Shown: positions 27,121 through 36,806 of the stretch, in pieces
Layout of the letters: every line of letters begins with the position of its first letter
Numbering within the stretch: position 1 is the first letter of the stretch
NCBI RefSeq assembly: GCF_001690195.1
Contig: NZ_LZGM01000070.1
Location: forward strand, 62,001 to 126,000
Direction of reading: 5' to 3'
Source of the DNA: Gilliamella sp. wkB108
GTDB taxonomy: Bacteria; Pseudomonadota; Gammaproteobacteria; Enterobacterales; Orbaceae
DNA length: 64,000 bases
Notes under the pieces: model-generated
Databases searched by the model: none
What the model saw: the letters and a program-made list of their open reading frames with translations, nothing else
What the model was told of the DNA's origin: nothing
Made by a program: the position numbers and the translations under genes

Positions 27121-27478
27121 CTTTTTTATAAATATTGATGCTAGCAGTTAAAACAGTTAAATCAGTTCGTTGTACTGAAATATCTATACGCGATGCAAGT
27201 CCATCGTCGATCATCCATTGCACCGCTTCTTTGATGTAAATCTTTGCAAAATTGGCTGTCTGATTTGTTAATTTAGAACGGGTCAGTAAATACAATCGTG
27301 ACCCTATTTTGTCGTTTGCAGCGCTTGGATATGAATCACCCCAAAAACCATAAGGGTGCTCTGAATCATCACTGTCATTTTTTCGGCGCCACGTGAATAG
27401 TGAAATTATTAAGGCTCTATGAAGAGGTTTTATTTGTGATGATGCTGTTGTTTGTTTATTATTAACCGTTATAAACAT
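27065..27478 (-). CDS. Baseplate protein GP46 family (Mu gp46)
   Basis: A 137-residue protein. SEHPYGFWGDSYP near residue 40 and KIYIKEAVQWMIDDGLASRIDIS fit the phage GP46 family, a baseplate component. It is the last tail gene before the opposite-strand insert at 27502. Confidence 0.88.
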   Translation of the reverse strand: MFITVNNKQTTASSQIKPLHRALIISLFTWRRKNDSDDSEHPYGFWGDSYPSAANDKIGSRLYLLTRSKLTNQTANFAKIYIKEAVQWMIDDGLASRIDISVQRTDLTVLTASINIYKKDGSNEEFRFNNLWSEING

Positions 27479-27501
27479 GTTAACTCACTTAAGGAATAAA
27501 A

Positions 27502-27996
27502 ATGAAAAAACTATCTATTTTGGCATTAGTTTTATTTGTAAGCATTGTAAGTGCAGAACAGAAAGCATTGTCGTTGACTGCAAAACAATTCAATAACGGA
27601 GTAAAGCAATATTTCAAAACTATTCCTCAATGTTCAACAATTAAAGTAGATGAAATGCGATTATTCAATGATGGTGCAAATGGTTATCAAGAATTTAAAC
27701 AAGAAAACATAACCTTTGCTGTTATATTAAAAATTGATGAAAAAAATAAGCTAACCAATATTCAAATAACATCATCTACAAATGCAAAAAATGAACAATC
27801 TCGTCAAGGTATGCTATGTTCAACATATGCTGTAATGAGAATGTTACAACCAAAATTAGCTTCTAAGGAAGATGCATTAAAACAAGCTGGTCACTTGTGG
27901 GAACTAGCAAAAGACGCACCTTTTGAGATGACTTATTTTAATGACAGAATAAAGGCACAGTTCGTTCCGTTTGAAATAAATGTCTATACAAACTAA
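27502..27996 (+). CDS. Exported protein of unknown function (moron) inside tail module
   Basis: A 164-residue protein with a clear signal peptide (MKKLSILALVLFVSIVSA). The mature protein has two Cys residues (one near 38, one near 108), suggesting a periplasmic disulfide. AAGGAATAAAA before the ATG is a good ribosome-binding site. It is the only plus-strand gene between gp45- and gp46-like genes, and its end touches the gp45 stop, so it is a classic independently transcribed cargo gene. It may alter the lysogen's envelope. Confidence 0.75.
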   Translation: MKKLSILALVLFVSIVSAEQKALSLTAKQFNNGVKQYFKTIPQCSTIKVDEMRLFNDGANGYQEFKQENITFAVILKIDEKNKLTNIQITSSTNAKNEQSRQGMLCSTYAVMRMLQPKLASKEDALKQAGHLWELAKDAPFEMTYFNDRIKAQFVPFEINVYTN

Positions 27997-28556
27997 CTCA
28001 TTTTTTGGTTTGGGGTTTGTGTTATTGAATTTGTTTCGTTATGCGTGTGACCGTTATATGTAGTTCTGATATTAGATATGGTGCTGGTTTTATCCTCAAT
28101 TTCACCGGTTGATTTTAATAACGGTGTATCAAAATTTGTACCTGATGATGCTTTAACAACTAAATTTTTAGTATTTAGTTCTATTGTATCATCAGCATTA
28201 ATGATGAATTTTTTAGTTTTTACATTAATTTCATTATTACGATTAAATGTAATGTAATCTCCCTCATCGGTATAGATAGCAACTTCACCATGCTTTAATG
28301 ACTTAATTCGATAACGACGATCCCCAGCTGTTAAAATTACTCCATGTGATTTATCACCATCTAAAAATAGCGCTACCGCCTCTGCTCCGTCCAGCGGACG
28401 TGAAGTAAAGCCGTATTGCTCTATATGCTCTACATCGCTTTTTAGCTCTCCGCCAGACATTTTGATTTGCAATGTTTGGCATTTACTTGCGCTATCACTA
28501 AATGTGATATAGCCCCTAGATACAATGTTCATTATTTTATTTAAAACTTTACGCAT
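27993..28556 (-). CDS. Baseplate assembly protein, Mu gp45-like
   Basis: A 187-residue spike-type protein. The first half (QTLQIKMSGGELKSDVEHIEQYGFTSRPL is the family region, with LKHGEVAIYTDEGDYI following) and a repetitive strand-rich C-terminus fit Mu gp45, the membrane-piercing spike at the baseplate centre. TYNGHTHNET near the end contains an HxH pair like those that bind iron at spike tips in P2 V/Mu gp45. Confidence 0.88.
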   Translation of the reverse strand: MRKVLNKIMNIVSRGYITFSDSASKCQTLQIKMSGGELKSDVEHIEQYGFTSRPLDGAEAVALFLDGDKSHGVILTAGDRRYRIKSLKHGEVAIYTDEGDYITFNRNNEINVKTKKFIINADDTIELNTKNLVVKASSGTNFDTPLLKSTGEIEDKTSTISNIRTTYNGHTHNETNSITQTPNQKMS

Positions 28557-29626
28557 TAGAATACCTCGCCAGTGTTAGATTTTTTCCCTTTTTTCTTCTT
28601 GGTTTTCTTCCTGTCTGGCAAATAGGCTTCAACTGGTCCAACTTTTAACTCGCATAACGTTCCACGAATGCTTAAACTGTATTTAACTTCAGCAATAACC
28701 AGTTTTTCATTATCATAACCAAGTAGGGGATCATCAACGACAACCATTTGATTAGGTTTCCATAACGTTCCGTCCCCTTGCTTCCAGCCTTGAACCGTAT
28801 ATGTAACTTCTCTGGTTTTACCTGCTCTTAACGTCTTTTCCATTTCGCAACGCTCTTGGCAAGTACCATTATTTGAATCACCGGATTGCTTAATAATAAG
28901 TGGCCTATAACGTAGAATGCTGTCATCCTTAATTGATGCTCGAACTGATGCGAGTGTTGCCTGTCCAAAGTTTTCATCATCACCAACACTTTGGCCTGAA
29001 ACAAAATAATCCGAATATCTATCCTTGATGCTTTTTTCAGTATCAGCAGATAAGATATTTTTACCTAATACTAATGCCGTTTTCGCTTCATCTGAACCGA
29101 TATCACCAATAACCACTTGTCCTTTCTCATCATCAAATACAACTATTTGTTGCATGCCCATTATTTTACTAATGACATCAAAAACTGTGTCGCCTTGATC
29201 CGCTTGAATACTAAGAGAACCTGCATCACCACCTTGGTTAATGACGTTTAGTTTAAATGGCGTAACTAAATCTTGGATCACTTGTATTGTAGAACTTCCG
29301 CTATATTGTTTCGGCACTGCACTGCAATCAACACAATCAGCCGTTTTGCTCCGACCAACTATTCCCATCGATATAGAACTCGCATCATATCTAATCGGTA
29401 ACGCTTCAATATATCCGGTTAAAACAACATCATCATCAATAAAAACCTCAACAAGGTCGCCGTTTTTAACTGTTATTTTGGTTTCTGAATCATCACCAGA
29501 TGATGGCCATTGACGTGTGATAGTGACATTAAAATCTCTTGCAAGCCGTTCAATACCTGCCGAGATACTAATGTCAGTCCAACCGCCGAAATACGTATGG
29601 TTAACTTTTAAAAAAACATTATTCAT
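28556..29626 (-). CDS. Tail protein, late control D family (Mu gp44)
   Basis: A 356-residue protein of the Mu gpP/gp44, T4 gp27-like type. YFGGWTDISISAGIERLARDF near residues 12-32 and the final KLVIAEVKYSLSIRGTLCEL region are characteristic. It forms the baseplate hub. It ends in a Lys-rich tail and overlaps its neighbours by one to four bases. Confidence 0.9.
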   Translation of the reverse strand: MNNVFLKVNHTYFGGWTDISISAGIERLARDFNVTITRQWPSSGDDSETKITVKNGDLVEVFIDDDVVLTGYIEALPIRYDASSISMGIVGRSKTADCVDCSAVPKQYSGSSTIQVIQDLVTPFKLNVINQGGDAGSLSIQADQGDTVFDVISKIMGMQQIVVFDDEKGQVVIGDIGSDEAKTALVLGKNILSADTEKSIKDRYSDYFVSGQSVGDDENFGQATLASVRASIKDDSILRYRPLIIKQSGDSNNGTCQERCEMEKTLRAGKTREVTYTVQGWKQGDGTLWKPNQMVVVDDPLLGYDNEKLVIAEVKYSLSIRGTLCELKVGPVEAYLPDRKKTKKKKGKKSNTGEVF

Positions 29627-31026
29627 GATTTAGGCACTCGTAATTCTCGAACAGGAACAAAACCAGGATGTAAAATATTATTGCGCGTTGATATATCGTC
29701 AAAACGTTTAGAGTTGTTATAGAGATAATGAGATAACACCAGATCTGGTAATACATCGTCTGGGATGTAAACAATTGTTTTCTCTATTTTGATTAATCGT
29801 TCATTGATATCTTGATTAACTGCAGCTTTTAATTTAACTAATGCTACATATAATTTATCATTTTGTGTTCGTGATAATTCAATATCAAATGAGGTATTAA
29901 TAGCATCTTTGATTTCGAGCAAATCATCAAAAGAAATTGTATTATTTTTTACCGTATTTTCATTGTTTACGGTCGTTGTAGTATTGGCGTTATTAGTTCT
30001 ATTTATTATTGACTGTTGTGATGAAGAATTTTCAATTACGTCATATAAATTTGCGCTTTTATCCACACTACTTATAACTGAACCTACAACAGGACTAAGG
30101 CCTACTGGCGGAAACGATGACACTCTTTTTAGTACATCATTTTTAGTTTGCTTCGGTAATGATGCAATTGTTCGTGATGCTTCAGTTAATGCTGTAACAC
30201 GCATTGCAGTATTAATTATATTTTGGTTTTTTTTAGTTTGTGCTGTTGACCGACTATCCGTTGGCCATACTCCAACAGGTGACAAATTTTTCACAAATGA
30301 TGTGCCAGTAAACACCTTAGCCCTAGATATAAGACCTTTTACGGAGTTAGTAAATCTTGTCGCGCTTTTCCATACATTTTTAATTGAATTAACTATTGAT
30401 GAACCACCGGCACCAAGTATCGGTGATAAATCACCATTCATTATTTTTACAGCTTCTCTAACGTATGGAGTAATTGTATTAAATGTATCAGCTATACCAT
30501 TTAATATAGTCATTGTATTATCAAGAATATTCTCTTGAATAAAATCAGGTGCATCGATAAGGTCAAAGTCTTCAAATGCGTCTAACAACTCATGATCTAC
30601 ATTATCTGCATTTTCATTAACTACATCGTCAGTGGCTACAGATGAATCAGGGAATATTAATTCACCAGCTTCAACAAAAGAAAACGATACAACACTCATT
30701 CTTCTTTTATCAACTGAATCGCTAATCGTTACTGTCCCGGCAATATTAACATTAAGTTCACCAAGGAATGGATGTATTAACGTTCCAGCTCCCTCTTGTT
30801 CAATCGCGTCTGCAAGTTTTTCCGCTTGTTCTTTGTGATCATCACCAATTAGAAACGCATCAATTTTATTTTTTCGCGCTAAACGTCCAACATCTTCTGT
30901 ATATGGTACATCTCTAAACGGGTATTCGTGTGTTTGATTGCGTCGCCCAAATTCAGATGACGTACCACTCACTTGGAATGGTACACCTCGGAAACTGGCT
31001 GGTAATAAATCACTTAACCAACTCAT
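29623..31026 (-). CDS. DNA circularisation N-terminal/tail protein (Mu gp43)
   Basis: A 467-residue protein starting MSWLSDLLPASFRGVPFQV with HEYPFRDVPYTEDVGRLARK near 33-52, the hallmark of the DNA_circ_N family. The C-terminus ends in FVPVRELRVPKS. In Mu-type tails this is a baseplate/tail-tip component; the family name reflects an older P22-type assignment. A low-complexity Asn/Thr stretch lies near 350. Confidence 0.9.
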   Translation of the reverse strand: MSWLSDLLPASFRGVPFQVSGTSSEFGRRNQTHEYPFRDVPYTEDVGRLARKNKIDAFLIGDDHKEQAEKLADAIEQEGAGTLIHPFLGELNVNIAGTVTISDSVDKRRMSVVSFSFVEAGELIFPDSSVATDDVVNENADNVDHELLDAFEDFDLIDAPDFIQENILDNTMTILNGIADTFNTITPYVREAVKIMNGDLSPILGAGGSSIVNSIKNVWKSATRFTNSVKGLISRAKVFTGTSFVKNLSPVGVWPTDSRSTAQTKKNQNIINTAMRVTALTEASRTIASLPKQTKNDVLKRVSSFPPVGLSPVVGSVISSVDKSANLYDVIENSSSQQSIINRTNNANTTTTVNNENTVKNNTISFDDLLEIKDAINTSFDIELSRTQNDKLYVALVKLKAAVNQDINERLIKIEKTIVYIPDDVLPDLVLSHYLYNNSKRFDDISTRNNILHPGFVPVRELRVPKS

Positions 31027-33227
31027 TAATTTGCCCCCGCTTTAGAATATGGACCCCATCCAACATCAACTTTCGTATTGAACCCTTCTGACTCCTTAGT
31101 TTTTTTAACAGTAGTGCCATGAGGTATATTCTCAAATTTAACGACTAATTCACTATTCAGTGGTTTGCCCTTTGAAAAGGAGTTATCTGGTATGTGAGGT
31201 GTCGAATAGTATGGATACTGCATTGCAGGACTTGAATAATACGGATATTGTGACATTGTTTTGTCTACTCGTTTTTGTAACTGAGTTGTATCAACATTTA
31301 TTTTGATATTTTTTTCACTGCTACCAAATAACCAATTCCATGCATCGATTAACGGTTGTATACCTGATTTAACACTATCCCACAACCCGCTAAAAAACTT
31401 TTTCACTTTATCCCATGCTTTTGGGATCGCGTCACCAGCCACCTTAAACGGCTCAATGAAGACATCCAGAATTGGCATAATAAATGGTTTTATAGTTCCC
31501 CATAAACCACAAAAAAACTTACTGACTGTTTCCCATGCTTCTGCAATTTTCTTACCACCCACTTTGAACCCTTCAATAAAAAAATCGATAATTGGCATAA
31601 CAAATGGTTTGATAAATTCCCAGAGATTCCTAAAAAATTGACTAACAACACCCCATGCATTTGCAATTAAAGTAGCCCCCACTTTGAACCCTTCAATAAA
31701 AAAATTAATGATCGGCATAACGTAAGGCTTAATGACTCCCCAAAACCATTGGAAAAACTGAACTATTTCATCCCAGTATTCAATAATCAAACCTGCCGCT
31801 AATGCTATTCCTGTCATTACAAGGCCTATTGGGTTTGCTTTTAACGCAGTGTTAAACCCAATAACACTTAACTTTGCAATTTTAAATGCTTTTGATAAAC
31901 CCAACTGAGCGATTGCTAAGGCCTTTGTTGTAAGCTTGACACCTTTCAATATTCCATTAAAGACAGTAATACTTGTCGAAAGTGTACCAACAATAATATT
32001 TACACCTGCACAAGCAACCCTTAATCCTATTAAACCAGCAACCGACATAGCCACCATTTTTACTAGTTCTGGGTTTTCTTGGATAAAATGGCCGAATTCG
32101 ACAATTAATGGCTGTAGCTCGTCCAGTAATTCTGTAAATACCGGCAATAATGCATCCCCAATAGATAAACTGACATCAGTTAATGCGTTATTAAAAAGTT
32201 GTAATTTGTTTGCTGTAGTGTTAGATCTAGATTCGTACTCTTTCTGCATTGAACCAGCATACTGTGATGCATCACTAACTCGGTTGAAATTTGTTTTTAA
32301 TAATTCTAGATTGTTGAGTAACGGCGATATAGCAGCAACGCTTTCTTTACCGAATAAAACAGTTAAAGCTGCAGACTGCCGATCCTTAGACACCTGTCCT
32401 AGAGATTCCAGCACTTTCATAATCGTCCCTTCTGCATCTTTTTGCATTCCTTTAGCTATTTGAGTTGATGTAAATCCCAGTTGCTGTAATGCCTTCTGCT
32501 GTTTTGCTGTTGCGGCTTTACCTGCTGTAAGTGTTAGCATAAAGTTTTTAATACCTGTTGCTGCCTGATCAGCATTTGTACCTGTTGCCATCGTTGTAGA
32601 ACTCAGCGCTGCCAACTTATCAGCACTAACACCTGAAATACTAGCTAGTGGACCTATTCGAGAAACAACATTTGAAATATCCCTGGCTGTTGCATTTTGT
32701 GTATTACCCAATAAATTAATCTTATCAGATAGTTCGACAACCTCAGTTTGTGTCATTTTTAGTGCTGTTCGCCATGTGGCCATTGTGCTACCAGCCTCTT
32801 CTGCGGTAGTATCAAATGCAATACCCATTTTTGTAGCATCTTCTGCAAACCGTAGCAAATCATCTTTCGGAATGTTTGCCTGTCCACCAGCTGCTACAAT
32901 AGACGCAATGTCTTTTGCCGCCATAGGCAAATGCAGCGACATTTCACGAATATCTTTCCCCATTTGCTTAAATTGCTCCGGTGTGTCGAAGTCAACAACT
33001 TTTCTAATATCAGCCATGACTTCTTCATACGCCATTGCATCTTTTACACCTTTTACAAACGGCGCAGAAATAGCAAGTCCGGTAACGGCATCTTTCAATC
33101 CAAGTTTACCAAACCCCGATTTATTCATGGTTTTTTGAAACTTTTCAAGTTTGCCTTTCATTGTATTTAATTGCGGCGACAGTTTATCAACACACGTCAC
33201 TACAGCTTTTAAATTAAAGCCTGCCAT
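31026..33227 (-). CDS. Tape measure protein (TP901 family)
   Basis: A 733-residue protein with the TP901 core near residues 70-330 (MAYEEVMADIRKVVDF, MGIAFDTTAEEAGSTMA) and hydrophobic segments near 400-480. The C-terminal third contains about four tandem units of roughly 45 residues built around W..IKPFVMPIIDFFIEGFKVG. The tape measure sets tail length and passes through the membrane during infection. Its ATG shares a base with the stop of the frameshifted chaperone. Confidence 0.92.
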   Translation of the reverse strand: MAGFNLKAVVTCVDKLSPQLNTMKGKLEKFQKTMNKSGFGKLGLKDAVTGLAISAPFVKGVKDAMAYEEVMADIRKVVDFDTPEQFKQMGKDIREMSLHLPMAAKDIASIVAAGGQANIPKDDLLRFAEDATKMGIAFDTTAEEAGSTMATWRTALKMTQTEVVELSDKINLLGNTQNATARDISNVVSRIGPLASISGVSADKLAALSSTTMATGTNADQAATGIKNFMLTLTAGKAATAKQQKALQQLGFTSTQIAKGMQKDAEGTIMKVLESLGQVSKDRQSAALTVLFGKESVAAISPLLNNLELLKTNFNRVSDASQYAGSMQKEYESRSNTTANKLQLFNNALTDVSLSIGDALLPVFTELLDELQPLIVEFGHFIQENPELVKMVAMSVAGLIGLRVACAGVNIIVGTLSTSITVFNGILKGVKLTTKALAIAQLGLSKAFKIAKLSVIGFNTALKANPIGLVMTGIALAAGLIIEYWDEIVQFFQWFWGVIKPYVMPIINFFIEGFKVGATLIANAWGVVSQFFRNLWEFIKPFVMPIIDFFIEGFKVGGKKIAEAWETVSKFFCGLWGTIKPFIMPILDVFIEPFKVAGDAIPKAWDKVKKFFSGLWDSVKSGIQPLIDAWNWLFGSSEKNIKINVDTTQLQKRVDKTMSQYPYYSSPAMQYPYYSTPHIPDNSFSKGKPLNSELVVKFENIPHGTTVKKTKESEGFNTKVDVGWGPYSKAGAN

Positions 33228-33681
33228 TATGATTCCCTACTATTTTCTATGCGGTTTGCTTGTTCGACTAATTCAAATACTTCTGATAGTGAACGTTCTT
33301 CTATGATGTAAAAGGGGGAGAGTTGCCAGTACTTGGCAAGATCAAAACAAAGGTTTACAAGATATTCGATTGTGATTATTCCGCTGTTGTCGCTTGTTCC
33401 TCCTCCGTTGGAATTGTCTCTTTCTCCTTTGGGCCGAAGAACATCATAATTTCACTGGTGATCATCAGAAAATCATACGGGGTCAGTTGTTCAACCGAAC
33501 TAGGCGTAACATTACCAAGCGCAACAATGTAATCTGCGACTTTTTTCGGGTCGCCAATCATATTGCTATCAAATGGAAAGCCTAGCTTTTTGATGTCTTT
33601 AACTGTTGGTTCTTTAAGTTCAAGCACATGCAATTCGTTGCCGTGTGCCATAATCGGCTGTGATAGTTTAATTTCTTTCAT
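33227..33681 (-). CDS. Tail assembly chaperone, -1 frameshift product (Mu gp41/gp42-like)
   Basis: The frame-0 protein (33376-33681, 101 residues) matches the E/gp41-type tail chaperone: LKEPTVKDIKKLGFPF near residues 22-37. A slippery heptamer C-CCA-AAG in phase lies at plus positions 33427-33433. Shifting by -1 there opens a further frame (ITIEYLVNLCFDLAKYWQL...RIENSRES) down to TAA at 33227-33229, giving 151 residues. The tail-proximal part fits the GpE'/gp42 partner. Mu, P2 and lambda make both forms in a set ratio before the tape measure gene. Confidence 0.8.
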
Positions 33682-34040
33682 TATTGATAAAATCCTTCTT
33701 CACCGTGGAATTCAATTTCTGCTGTACCCTCTTCTGCATTGTGATTCACTTCACCTTCAATCCATGCGTTGGATAGTACATAAACTTTACCGTTAGCTAG
33801 TTCTGCGGTGATTGTCATGGAATCACTTGATTTTAACTTTTCGACTGGAAAGTCTGCAGGTATTTTAAAAGTGCCTTTAATATAAGGTGATCTGTATGTT
33901 TCTTTGTAGTGGACACTTCCGTCAAGCCCGATAATACTTTCTTTAACATTTGTATTCATCGGGACTTCAATACCACCAGTTAATGAAAGCTGTTCAGAAT
34001 CAACTTTAATATAAGTTGTTCCAGCAATACGTTTTACCAT
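33681..34040 (-). CDS. Tail tube protein (Mu gpM-like)
   Basis: A 119-residue protein. IAGTTYIKVDSEQLSLTGG at residues 4-22 and VHYKETYRSPYIKGTF near 43 match the Mu-type tail tube family. It polymerises inside the sheath. It starts at the sheath stop codon and ends at the chaperone start. Confidence 0.92.
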   Translation of the reverse strand: MVKRIAGTTYIKVDSEQLSLTGGIEVPMNTNVKESIIGLDGSVHYKETYRSPYIKGTFKIPADFPVEKLKSSDSMTITAELANGKVYVLSNAWIEGEVNHNAEEGTAEIEFHGEEGFYQ

Positions 34041-35539
34041 TAGTTTGTCTCCTCTGGATATTGCAATCTAAACTGTGCAAGCACAGCAAATACGCGTAAT
34101 TGATTAACTAAATCTGGTGGGAATAACACATCTAGTCGGTTAGGATCGTTGACATTTCGTTCAACGATTAAGTTCTTTTTGAATAAATCAAAGTTTTCAA
34201 CTAATCCCATTAATTCAAGTTGACGATAAGTCGCGTTGATTTCAGCTTTAGCAACTGCTGGCGTAATAATCGCTTGCCCTGCGCCAAATCTTGTACCGTC
34301 ATTTGCCAGTTTATGCCGTGGGTATTTTGTTGTGATTACGCTGCGTAATTTACGCAATACATATGCAAGCGTGTGCAGTGTTTCACTATCCAAATAACTA
34401 TTATCTGCAATCCCATAGCTGTTGCGTTGATATGTACTAATATCACGTTGAATAAGCAATTTTCCGCTTGATACATAAGCAGTTGCAATACCGTGACTTA
34501 ATAATGATTGCTGTTCAGTTAGTGTAAACTGGTTGCTATCAGATGCAGGCAATGCACCATTTAACAACCCTGTTTGCGTTGGTCGCGCTGGGTCATTACA
34601 AATAAATACAGCATTACGAGCAGTTCGCATTGCAATTAATTCATCAATTCCAGTTTGAATTGTTGATTCATAGCCAGCAACAGTAATATGTTGGTAATTT
34701 AATTTATCACCAAATTCGACAAGCTCGGATAATTCTCCTTTTTGGGCTGTATAAACATGTCCATATAATTGGCGAATATAGCTCCAACGACCTTTAGTAT
34801 CACCCATCTCAGCGTTGATTGCTGATAACGAAGCAACATCGCAATAAGGAAATGCGATAAAATCGAGTAATTTATCACCCATTGAAGCAATAACTGGCGT
34901 TAAATCTGGGGTACCAGTTCCACCACTCATTTGAGTTATAGTAATTTTTAATCCGTCCGGCGTTTCTTCACCACCAATCGAGCCGTAATAGTTAATACAT
35001 AGCGGGATATCATTACCATTTAGCCCTTTATTTTTTGCAGTAAGTTTTACTGTACTGTCTGTAACTGTTGCCGTGACTGGTAAATCTTGGTTAGCATTGA
35101 TTGCACTATTTAACGCATTTGCTATATTTTCGGCTGTATCAGAAATGGTCACGCGTGATTGAATTTTAATGTTACCAATATAAAGACTTAATGTTCCTGT
35201 TTCTTCCGCTGTACCAAGTATTTGTATTGTACCAGTTGCATTTGCTCCTGCTGTTGGTTCATCCACAGCAATTACATAAAGCTCTCCGAAATTATCGATA
35301 TTGCGATAGGCATCAACCATTCTTGCTAATTGACTACCTCGACCGGCTAACTTTTTAGCCTGATCTGATGATGGCATAATAATTAACTTATTGCGTTCAA
35401 TTTGGCTATCAATTAGAGGATGAGCAATGATTAATGATGCTCCAGTATCTTGAATTGTATTAGCTGCAGATGAATCTACCTCAGCATAAAACAATGGCAC
35501 CCTAATATTGCTCGGAATATTATTAAAACTAATCGTCAT
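34040..35539 (-). CDS. Contractile tail sheath protein (Mu gpL-like)
   Basis: A 499-residue Mu-type sheath protein: ISFNNIPSNIRVPLFYAEVD at the start, an inserted Thr/Gly-rich domain near 100-200, AYVSSGKLLIQRDISTY near 353 and the C-terminal locking part TYRQLELMGLVENFDLFKKN. It provides the contraction motor. It overlaps the gp38-like gene by 11 bp. Confidence 0.93.
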   Translation of the reverse strand: MTISFNNIPSNIRVPLFYAEVDSSAANTIQDTGASLIIAHPLIDSQIERNKLIIMPSSDQAKKLAGRGSQLARMVDAYRNIDNFGELYVIAVDEPTAGANATGTIQILGTAEETGTLSLYIGNIKIQSRVTISDTAENIANALNSAINANQDLPVTATVTDSTVKLTAKNKGLNGNDIPLCINYYGSIGGEETPDGLKITITQMSGGTGTPDLTPVIASMGDKLLDFIAFPYCDVASLSAINAEMGDTKGRWSYIRQLYGHVYTAQKGELSELVEFGDKLNYQHITVAGYESTIQTGIDELIAMRTARNAVFICNDPARPTQTGLLNGALPASDSNQFTLTEQQSLLSHGIATAYVSSGKLLIQRDISTYQRNSYGIADNSYLDSETLHTLAYVLRKLRSVITTKYPRHKLANDGTRFGAGQAIITPAVAKAEINATYRQLELMGLVENFDLFKKNLIVERNVNDPNRLDVLFPPDLVNQLRVFAVLAQFRLQYPEETN

Positions 35540-35744
35540 TTTTTGTACCTTTCTTTTCCTGTTTTACTTTGATGTTTGTGACTTCTTCAACATCATTATT
35601 TGTCAATCGTCTAGCCCAGTATTGGTTAAACTCAATATTACGGCCTTCAATCGGTAAATAATCCCCATTATCAGGGTCATATACCTGTTTGCCATTCACT
35701 GGTTTAATTATCATTGTTACCCTCGTAGATATTATTGTGTTCAA
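35529..35744 (-). CDS. DUF2635 protein (Mu gp38-like)
   Basis: A 71-residue protein whose segment VNGKQVYDPDNGDYLPIEG matches DUF2635, a small conserved gene before the sheath in Mu-like tails. The start is probably at 35714 (MIIKPVNGKQVYDP), which reduces the overlap with the gp37-like gene to 11 bp. The ending is Lys-rich. Function unknown. Confidence 0.82.
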   Translation of the reverse strand: MNTIISTRVTMIIKPVNGKQVYDPDNGDYLPIEGRNIEFNQYWARRLTNNDVEEVTNIKVKQEKKGTKNDD

Positions 35745-36285
35745 AATTAACGGTTACTGATGAATCAGTATCTTTTAAAGTTCCTGACATCGTGTCGAAT
35801 TTACCTATATTTAATGGGTTATAGTTTTCTGTTGGGTTCAAATCGAAATATTGACGAGTATCTTCAAATCCTACTTCACGCACCGCACTAAAATTAAATT
35901 GATAAAAAATTCTGCCGCGATCTAAATCAAGTAAGTCACCACCATCATATTGAATTGGATGATGGGACGGAGAAACTTCTAGCCCAAGTAAAGCACGCCA
36001 AAGCTCGACTTTAATATCTTCGACAATATCATAGGCCTCATGTTGGCCTCGTTCGTCTAATGGCTTTAATACAACAATGACACCAAACCCCTCTGTCACA
36101 TCTTGCCAATAATCCGTTTGTGATTTGTTATCCTCTGCTCTGTCGTCAAGTGGTACAACGTAAGCTGCTGGTAATTTCAAAAATGTGGCATCTTTAATAG
36201 CTGAAAATTCAGCAGCGCCGCCAATACGACCTTCAAAACTTGGACTTGATTGGCGTAAAGTTTTAACGATATTTGATAGTTTCAT
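35704..36285 (-). CDS. Tail terminator-type protein (Mu gp37-like)
   Basis: A 193-residue protein. LPAAYVVPLDDRAEDNK near residue 37 and EGFGVIVVLKPLDERGQ near 65 fit the phage gp37/tail-terminator group. It should cap the tail tube at the head-proximal end. It follows the HK97 gp10-like gene by a 4-bp overlap. Confidence 0.8.
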   Translation of the reverse strand: MKLSNIVKTLRQSSPSFEGRIGGAAEFSAIKDATFLKLPAAYVVPLDDRAEDNKSQTDYWQDVTEGFGVIVVLKPLDERGQHEAYDIVEDIKVELWRALLGLEVSPSHHPIQYDGGDLLDLDRGRIFYQFNFSAVREVGFEDTRQYFDLNPTENYNPLNIGKFDTMSGTLKDTDSSVTVNFEHNNIYEGNNDN

Positions 36286-36806
36286 TGTTTGACCTGCTTC
36301 ATTGAGTTAACGAGCTCTTTAGCTAACGTGTATTTACTCCACGACGATTCTTTATTTAATGCATCAATCATGAAGTTCCCCCGTGGAGCAATCCGCCATG
36401 GTGTTCCACCTGATGCCCCTTTTTTATGACTTTTACCTCGTTTTGCGTTACGGCGGACACCATAAAATAGGAACGCTGGATAATACGGACCCATTAGCTT
36501 TTCCATATTGTTTCCACCTTTAACATTTGGCATAACAAGAACCATTAATCCTGGTCTCCGTGATGTAGGTCTTGGTACTTTATACCCAATAGATCGACTT
36601 AACTTTCCGCTTCGAAAACCAGGATAATCGCCATTTTTAGAAACTTGTTTTTTACTAACTAAAGCACGTGATGTTGCTTGAATTTTCTTACCAATTTTGA
36701 CAAACGTTTTACGCAATTTTTTACGGTTAAGTTCAGCAGATTCAACTAACGTAAAATCGACGTGAACGTTATAATCCGGATTACTCATTGCTACCAATCT
36801 CCTCAC
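36282..36806 (-). CDS. HK97 gp10-like neck/tail-completion protein
   Basis: A 174-residue basic protein (168 from the more likely start MSNPDYNV at 36788). The Ser/Arg/Lys-rich centre with FRSGKLSRSIGYKVP, the YPAFLFYGVRR region and the C-terminal helix suit HK97 gp10/Mu-like morphogenesis proteins. It lies between head-closure and tail-terminator genes, as expected. Confidence 0.7.
   Translation of the reverse strand: MRRLVAMSNPDYNVHVDFTLVESAELNRKKLRKTFVKIGKKIQATSRALVSKKQVSKNGDYPGFRSGKLSRSIGYKVPRPTSRRPGLMVLVMPNVKGGNNMEKLMGPYYPAFLFYGVRRNAKRGKSHKKGASGGTPWRIAPRGNFMIDALNKESSWSKYTLAKELVNSMKQVKQ

Noticed and set aside
29909-30538. 209-residue plus-strand frame inside the gp43-like gene
   Set aside because: It is antisense to a well-supported tail gene and has the hydrophobic, Thr/Val-rich look of a complement-strand shadow.
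31936-32463. 175-residue plus-strand frame inside the tape measure gene
   Set aside because: Antisense shadow of a confidently identified gene, without start signal.
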